Made by a program: the position numbers and the translations under genes. Positions 57,327-64,000 of a stretch of DNA of 64,000 nucleotides are shown one piece after another (position 1 is the first letter of the stretch; every line of letters starts with the position of its first letter). Origin of the DNA: Cryptomeria japonica (lineage: Eukaryota > Streptophyta > Pinopsida > Cupressales > Cupressaceae); assembly GCF_030272615.1 (NCBI RefSeq), contig NC_081412.1, positions 18,765,932-18,829,931 on the forward strand, given 5' to 3'. The notes beneath the pieces were generated by a model. That model was not told where the DNA came from. It saw only the letters and a program-made list of their open reading frames with translations, and made no database searches.

Positions 57327-59400
57327 ATGGAGGAGATAGACAAATGGAGAATTGAAAAATTTTCAAGCCAAAACTTTGGAATGTGGAAATTGCAACTCAA
57401 ACCTCTCATTCAGAAGGACTAGTCAATTATGTTGAAAGGAAAACTAAAAATCCAACCAGCATAAAAGGTTGTGGCTACAATAATTCTTTCATTATCCAGT
57501 AATATTTTTTTCAATGTATTAACAAAAATGACAAAAAAAGGACTTTGGGATTGTCTATCAGAGTTGTATGAGAGACCGACATATAACAAGGTATTTTTAA
57601 TGAATAAATTGTTTAATTTAAAAATGCAAGAAGGTGGTGCTATCACAAATTACCTAAATGAGTTTAATACTTTGGCTAGTCAGTTGTCTTCAATAAACAT
57701 TACAATAGAGGATGAGATAAAGGCTATCTTGTTATTATGTTCATTTCCTAATAGATGGGAAGGAGTTGTTATGGCTATTAGTAATTCGGCATCTAGCCCA
57801 AAGGGCATGCTAAAATTCAATGATATTGTAGGATTTCTTCTTAGTAAGGATATGAGAAGAAAAAAATCAAAGTAATTCATCAGGTGTTTCTTTAGTAGTT
57901 GGCAGCAGAGGGAGAACACAACAATGAGGCAAGGATAACCAAAGGAAAATATCAAAGTCTACTAAGAGATCCCAAACCAGAGGCTAAAAAGGCATATGTT
58001 GGAATTACGGTAAGGAGGGTCAGCTAAAGAAAAATTGTCAGAGTTTCTAGAACAAGAAGAAGGTTGAAAATCAATCTAAAGATAATGAGGTAAATACAAC
58101 TTCTAAAGAAGATGCTAATTCTCTTATTTTATCTTCAAGTGATGTTGCTACAGATGCTTGGATACTTGACTCAGGAGCATCATTTTATGCAACGTCTTCA
58201 AGAAACTATTTTAGAAATTACCAAGCAGGTAATTTTGGTAAGGTTTATATTGATGATGATGAACCTTGTAGTATCACTAGAAAAGGAGATGTTCTATTGA
58301 AGATGAAGAATGGTAACAGTTGGTTGTTGAAAGATGTGAGACATGTTCCTCAACTTAGAAGGAACCTAATTTTAGTCGGGAAATTAGATTCTCTTGGATG
58401 TAATGTTACGTTTGGAGCAGAAGCATGGAAGGTAACAAAAGGAGCATTGATCATAGAAACAAGAAGCAAATCTGGTACATTGTATGTACCAGAGGGTTAG
58501 CTTGAAATGGGAGAAACAATCGCAGTATTAGATACCACAATAGAACTTTGGCATAAAAGGTTTGAACACATGAGCCAGAAGGGTCTTGAGATTTTGAAGG
58601 ATCAACTTCCAAGTTTGAAAGTAGTGGATATGAAGTTCTGTGAACATTGCATCTATGGCAAGCAAAAGAGGACAAGATTCTCTAAAAGGGAACACAAGAT
58701 GAAGACATGACCATTGGATCTAGTGCATTTGGATGTCTTCAAACCCACAAAAGTAGCATCTATTGGAGGATCCATTTATTTTGTTACTTTTTTGGATGAT
58801 TGTGCTAGGAAGGTTTAGGTTTATATGATGAAAAAGAAGTCTGAAATTTTTTGCATATTTAAAACCTTCAAAGAACTTGTTGAAAATCAAATTGGTTATA
58901 AGATTAAAAGTTTTAAAACTAACAATGGAGGTGATTGAAAACCAAACTAGTTATAAGATTAAAAGTTTTAAAACTAACAATGGAGGTGAGTATTGTTTGA
59001 AAGAATTTGATCAATATTGTGCAGAGAATGGTATTTAGAGAATCCAGATTGTTCCTCTTACACCACAAGAGAATAGTGCTACAAAAAATTAGGTAAGAAA
59101 ATTTCTTGTGATCATTTGCATTTCTTTGGATGTGAAGCCTTTGTTCATATTTCGAAAGAAAAATTATCTAAGCTTGACATGAAATCTAAAAAGTGTATCT
59201 TAATTGGATATGGAGAAGAAACATATGGTTACAAGTTGTGGGATCCAATTACTAAGCATGTCACATGAAGTAGAGATGTGATATTTATTGAAAAGGTCTT
59301 GCCAAGTTTACAAGAAGAAGACACATTACCTAAGGATTATATTCCTTTAGAAGATATCGTGAATGGTAATGACGTGTTTAAATGAAAGGTGATTGGTGTT
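57327..59400 (+). pseudogene. C2: Ty1/copia 5' half (gag, protease, integrase), degraded
   Basis: ATG 57327 (MEEIDKWRIEKFSSQ). Copia gag lies at 57471-57875 (Y-E-R-P-T-Y-N-K, M-Q-E-G-G-A-I). A damaged zinc knuckle is near 57990-58050. Protease W-I-L-D-S-G-A-S is near 58157. The integrase zinc domain is L-W-H-K-R-F-E-H-M…C-E-H-C-I-Y-G-K (58545-58670), with the first catalytic Asp region L-D-V-F near 58727. A 55-bp tandem duplication (58881-58990) breaks the second catalytic region. Between about 59090 and 59095 the segment holding the catalytic Glu is deleted. It resumes at H-F-F-G-C-E-A-F-V-H and ends near 59400. RT and RNase H are absent and no LTR is seen. Confidence 0.85.
58881..58990 (+). 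repeat. 55-bp tandem duplication in C2 integrase
   Basis: Units 58881-58935 and 58936-58990 start TGAAAATCAAATTGG and TGAAAACCAAACTAG, differing at a few bases. The length is not a multiple of three and so shifts the frame. Confidence 0.9.
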
Positions 59401-59429
59401 GAATAATGATGAATAGTTAGTACCAGACC

Positions 59430-60890
59430 GGTACTGAGAGGGGGGGGGGTGAATTAGTACTGGCAAAAACACTTTCCTAAAACCGATTAGTTAGAAAACA
59501 CTGCAAATGACTGGCAAACAGTAACACTGGTCTGAAATAGAGTACAACTGGTAAATCTAAGAATGACTCTAACAAGCATTAACCGGTTAATCACTTAGCT
59601 TTCCACTCAACCTAATACTACACTTCAATTTTACCCTTATGCATGAACATGTAATCTATCATCATAAATATAATAACAACTAGTTCAACATGATTTACCT
59701 TCAGACACAAATCACTTAAACCATCACATGAAAAACACCACACATGACACACTGATTTTTCACGTGGAAACCCAACTGGGAAAAACCATGGTGGGGATGA
59801 ATACCCATAAGTTGTTTTGAACTCTTTAGAAGTTTGCTCTGTTAGGAGCCTAGTCTGGTTAGAGACTATTACAACAGGTTCTATTAGGAACTGATCCTAT
59901 TAGGGATCACCTGGTTAAGGGATGGCTAGAATACCCGGTTAAGGGTTAAACCTTGTTAAAGGTTACCTTGTTAGAGGATTTTCAAGAACTCAATGAATTT
60001 GAGTCACCCTATTAAAAGATTTACAGTAAGCTAGTTAAAGCTACCTTGTTAAGGTATTTTCCAACTATTGAGGTGGTTAGAGATCAACAGGTATTACAAT
60101 AATCTGGTAATAGCACTCAATGCTAATGCAAATCCACTTTAGTTCCTCTTCTCCTTCTGCACTCACACCCTACAGGTATCAATCCTCTTATCAGGTCTGG
60201 CAAGAATCACGTATCTCTGCACTTAGATACACACACCACATTTGCCAACAACCTTAGAAAGAAACACAACATCGACCTTATTAGAAACAGATATGTCGGT
60301 AGCATAAACCCTAAACCCTAAAATTTTTAGGTTAAGCAATTCAAACGGTTTAATCCTGACCGTTGAGCATATTGCATTAAATGCAACAATCTTGAACTGA
60401 TCTCAAGACATTCTCCATCTTTCTTTCTCCACCACATTCATGGCAGCTGATAACCCATCATGCGTTTTCACCATTTACAGACTTCGTACACTCCTTAGGT
60501 AGATAGGGGCAATCTCCTTCATGCAAGATCCTTCATGCGCACAAGGCTAATGTGGCAACACGATTTGTTCTTCATTACAATGCTAACTCATCATATAATG
60601 TCATCGGTTGAGTCACATAGACTTGGAGCACATCAACTGGAAACCCTGAAGTTGAGACTACCAACCGGTAGTCATATAAAGCTTTCATGTTCTGGTTCCC
60701 ATACAAACATACCAGTTCACCTTGAACAAACATACCACTTAACTTTAGTACATATACCGGTTCACAATCATACCGGTTCTCTTGCCAATTGTAAACTTCA
60801 ATATACCAGTTCACTCTTCAGCATATTGACATCATTAACAACATACAATGTCATCATGTCTTCATACTACCGGTTCACATAATGCCAACA
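59430..60890 (-). repeat. C3 3' LTR
   Basis: Minus strand begins TGTTGGCATTATGTGAACCG at 60890, directly after the polypurine tract. It contains many ACCGGT motifs. A central zone (about 59830-60070) is made of short dyad phrases such as CCTGGTTAAGGG and CCTTGTTAAAGG. It ends near 59430 past a G11-12 run (59442-59453). The exact left edge is uncertain. Confidence 0.75.
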
Positions 60891-61060
60891 ATCTCCCCCT
60901 TTGGCATTCATGGCAATATACAAAGATATCTCTCTGCTTCACATCTTCTCCCCCAATTTCTACAGATATCTTCTCCGCTTCATATCTTCTCCCCCTTTGA
61001 CAACAATGCCAAAGTGGAGGCACAATCTTCCCTGATCCATTATGCTGCTCCCCCTGAGGA
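60891..61060 (-). other. C3 polypurine tract and three look-alikes
   Basis: Complement of ATCTCCCCCTTTGGC at 60891-60905 abuts the LTR. Similar motifs follow at 60945-60959, 60986-61000 and 61046-61059, each with five G (minus strand) preceded or followed by GAGA/GAAG. Confidence 0.7.
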
Positions 61061-61267
61061 GTAGCATCCCTGAACACATCAATCTTGAGAAGATTTGAGA
61101 ATGCAATACCTAACTGATTTGGAGGACATACCTTAGTTCACCTCCTGAAGGGGTACCACCCCTAATTCACCTCTTAAGGAGGTAAATGTAGCCTTTGGGA
61201 GAGGCTTGGTGAATATGACTCCTAACTGCTCCTTGCTCGAAACATGTTCCAGTGCAATCTCTTTATT
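61061..61267 (-). other. C3 3' untranslated region
   Basis: Between the RNase H stop and the purine tracts. Contains short inverted repeats (CACCTCCTGAAGGGG, CACCTCTTAAGGAGG). No gene. Confidence 0.5.
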
Positions 61268-62683
61268 CTAAACCTTTTCCCTCAAGAAATGATACTTAAG
61301 CTCAAAGTGCTTGGTTCTAGAATGCAAAACCAGATTCTTGGAAATATTGATATCACTTGTGTTATCACAAAATATGCTTACCAGTTCAGATACAGGAACT
61401 TTGAAGCCATTTAGTACATGCTTCATCCAGATTGTCTGAGTGCAGTTCATGAAAGTTGCAACATACTCTACTTCTATTGTAGACTGAGAGATACAACTCT
61501 GCTTCTTACTCATCCATGAGACTAGTCTACCACCAAGAAAGAATGCACCACTGGTTGTGCTCTTTTGGTCATCCACATTCCTAGCCCAATCAGCATCCGT
61601 GAATACTTTCAAGTTGAAATCATTGCTATAAGGATATCACAATCCATAGTCAACAGTTCCCTTTAGATATCTAAGAATCCGCTTGATTGCAACCAAGTGG
61701 GATTCTCTTGGGCTTTTCTGGAACCTTGCAGTAATGCCAACTACATGTGCAATATCCAGTCTGTTGTGCACTACATAATGCAACTTACCAATCATTGATC
61801 GGTATTCCTTCTCATCCACCAAGGCTGAGTCATCCTCTTTGGATAATTTACAACTGCTTACCATCAGTGGACCAACCGATTTGCTATTTTCCATGCCAAA
61901 GGTCTTCAACACCTCTTTGACATACTTGGACTGAGTGATAAAGATTCCATCTTTCATCTATTGAATCTGCAGTCCAATGAAGAACTTAATCTCCCCTATG
62001 AGTGACATCTCAAATTCTTTCTTCATCTCATCTGCAAACTCATGACTCATCTTGTCATCTCCACCAAAGATTATGTCATCAACAAATACTTCACAAATCA
62101 GAATCTGATCTCCTTCTGATTTCAAGTAGATATTGTTATCTTCACTTGTTCTCTCAAATCCAATCTTCGCAAGATGGGAGTGCAGGCATTCATACCATGC
62201 TCTAGGTTCCTGCTTTAGACTATACAAGGCTTTATGTAGCCTACACACCATGTCACTATCTTCAGATAGGGCAAACCCATCTGGTTGCTCTATATACACC
62301 TCCTCTTCAAGAACTTCATTTAGGAATGCAGATTTTACATCCATTTGGTATACTTTGAATCCTTTAAAAGTTGCATATGCAAGAAGCATACGAACTCCTT
62401 CCAATCTTGCTACTGGAGCAAAGGTTTCTCCATAGTCTTCTCCTTCTTCTTGGGCATATCCTTTACATACTAGTCCGGCTTTGTTACTTACCACTGTGCC
62501 ATCCTCATTCAGCTTATTTCTGAAAACCCATTTGGTTCCAATGACATTTTTATGCTCCGGTCTGGGTACCAAGGACCATGTACCATTCTTTTCTATCCGA
62601 TCAAGTTCCTCTTCCATTGCCTTGATCCATTCTTCATCTTTATGTGCCTCTTTGAATGATTTAGGCTCAAATTCAGAGATCAT
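61268..62683 (-). pseudogene. C3 reverse transcriptase and RNase H
   Basis: One frame. RT begins [11 protein letters not shown], with [20 protein letters not shown] and the catalytic box F-V-D-D (about 62070), a tolerated variant of Y-V-D-D. RNase H has F-T-D-A-D-W-A (about 61600), S-T-I-E-V-E-Y (Glu in place) and F-C-D-N-T-S. Stops at 61958 and about 61613-61639 split it into three open pieces. Nearly intact otherwise. Confidence 0.9.
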
Positions 62684-63998
62684 ACATGAGTTTTCTCCTT
62701 TATTCTTGTAAGAATTCCTGCATCCTTGTCTCCTATGATCTGCTTTGTATCATGATTGAGTTTGACATACCTGGGTATGTTCTTAATAGCTTCCTCTTTC
62801 TTTTCTTCATCAGCATTAGCATCTACCGGTTTAGGAGCACTATTACTGGTGTTGGGTTGATTTGCAACCAGTTCCCAGAAGGTTACTATCAGTTCATCTC
62901 TCACTTGCTCACTTCCAGTTTCCTCCAGTTTCTCAGAGTTTTCATCAACCCTAACATTGATGCTTTCAACGATTCTCTGAGTCCTATTATTGAAACATTT
63001 GAGAGCTTTTCTTTTGGTGGAATATCCTAGAAATATTCCTTCATCACATTTTGCATCGAACTTGCTCTGATGTTCACTCCTCTTGATATAGTGTTTGCTA
63101 CCAAATACTTTAAAGTAGCTTATCACTAGTGTTTTACCAGTCTAGTACTCATAAGGAGTCCTATCCTTTCCTTTCTTGATGAGTACCCGGTTCATTGTCT
63201 AGATTATAGTGCTCACCACTTCTCTCCAAAAGGTGTGAGCAACCTTTCCTTGGATCAACATATTTCTAGGCACTTCAACCATAGTCCAGTTGTTTCTTTC
63301 TGCTAAGCCATTCTGCTATGGAGTTTGGGGGGCAGAAAAATGCCTCTTGATCCCATTTTCTTCACAATATTTGTTGAATTCATCGGAAGTGAATTCCCCT
63401 TCTTGATCAGTTCTTAAGCACTTAATCCTCTTACCGCTTTCTTTTTCAACGAGTGCTCTGAAGGCTTTGAATTTCTCAAAAGCTTCATATTTGTCCTTCA
63501 AGAATGTGACCCACATCATTTTTGAACAATCATCTATTAGAATCATAAAATACCTATCTCCGTGCACACTTCTAGTTTTCATTGGACCACACAAATCAGT
63601 ATGCACAAGATCAAGTAAATTATCTGTAGTGAAAGATTTACCTTTGAAGGTTGAAGAAGACATTTTCCCTAGTTGACATTCTTTGCACAAAAGTTTTTTT
63701 CGGTTTGCTCAGCACCGACAATCCTCTAACTGCCTTGATCTTACTAGCCTTCACAATGTTATCAAAGTTTACATGGTAGAGTCTCCTATGCCATATCCAA
63801 CTATCATCAAACTTAGCCATAAGACATGTACTGATATTTGCATTCAGCTGAAATAGGTTACCTTTGGTCTGCATACCGATGGCCACCAATTCACCATTCT
63901 TTCCTTTGATTCTGCACACTCCATTCTTGAATTCTAGAGTGAGTCCACTATCATTCAGTTGGGCAACACTCAAAAGGTTGTGTCTGAGACCATCAACC
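62684..63998 (-). pseudogene. C3 integrase and pre-integrase region (partial)
   Basis: From the window edge: Q-L-N-D-S-G-L-T-L-E-F, I-W-H-R-R-L-Y-H-V (zinc-domain His, about 63790), C-K-E-C-Q-L-G-K-M (about 63680), V-H-T-D-L-C-G-P (first Asp), R-T-D-Q-E-G-E-F (second Asp). The segment with the catalytic Glu near 63150-63310 is disrupted by stops. The C-terminal part is Y-F-K-V-F-G-S-K and I-F-L-G-Y-S-T. Frameshifts near 63650-63690 and 62680. Confidence 0.85.
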
Positions 63999-64000
63999 CA

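Larger units (their letters stand above)
59430..64000 (-). mobile_element. C3: Ty1/copia element, 3' part, running off the window
   Basis: Minus strand, from the gag-pre-integrase region at the window edge through integrase, RT and RNase H to a polypurine tract and the 3' LTR. Gag, protease and the 5' LTR would lie beyond 64000. It joins C2 near 59400-59430, presumably by insertion. Confidence 0.87.

Overview
This is a eukaryotic, almost certainly plant, stretch of repeat DNA. I found no host gene and no tRNA or rRNA gene. Apart from two low-complexity blocks at the left, nearly everything is LTR retrotransposon sequence, much of it nested, plus one LINE fragment. Ty3/gypsy elements with a second, archaeal-type RNase H, a plant mobile domain (PMD) gene, and Ty1/copia elements primed by initiator tRNA-Met all point to a land plant with a large genome. 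A gymnosperm would fit, but that is only a guess.

Layout. 1-3268: minisatellite of 20-bp units that repeatedly flip orientation. 3305-5045: purine-rich tract with a repeat period near 480-495 bp. 5222-5444 plus 29884-37382: 'element A', a minus-strand gypsy remnant (LTR, ORF1, gag) split by a later insertion. That insertion is the Tat-like gypsy element 'T1' (5445-29878, plus strand), bounded by the target duplication CCTTT. T1 has 1.36-kb LTRs, a long leader with a small conserved ORF, gag-PR-RT-RNaseH-aRNaseH-integrase, and an antisense PMD gene before its 3' LTR. Inside the T1 integrase sits a complete copia element 'C1' (16337-22330, minus strand; 885-bp LTRs with 12 differences; target duplication ATGGG). 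37383-51161: 'element B', a longer copy of the same family as A (LTR, ORF1 of about 1,200 codons, gag, PR, aRNaseH, RT, RNaseH, integrase), with the archaeal RNase H placed before RT. 51170-51967: a decayed copia LTR piece. 51968-55694: 'T2', the 5' part of another T1-family element. 55695-57060: L1-type LINE fragment (minus). 57327-59400: copia fragment 'C2' (plus). 59430-64000: copia 'C3' (minus), running off the window.

Order of events read from the nesting: A and B are oldest, T1 landed in the gag of A, and C1 landed in the integrase of T1. The LTR divergence agrees (roughly 3-4% by eye for T1, 1.4% for C1). Coding frames are long and broken mostly by stop codons, with few frameshifts. 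Many stops sit where an Arg CGA or Gln CAA/CAG codon is expected, which suggests C-to-T decay of methylated DNA.

The points most worth following up are: the antisense PMD gene in T1; the small pre-gag ORF shared by T1 and T2, whose differences are mainly silent; the PR-aRNaseH-RT order in B; the roughly 1,200-codon ORF1 in A and B; arrays of hairpin-forming palindromes around the TATA box of A and B; and the alternating inverted minisatellite.
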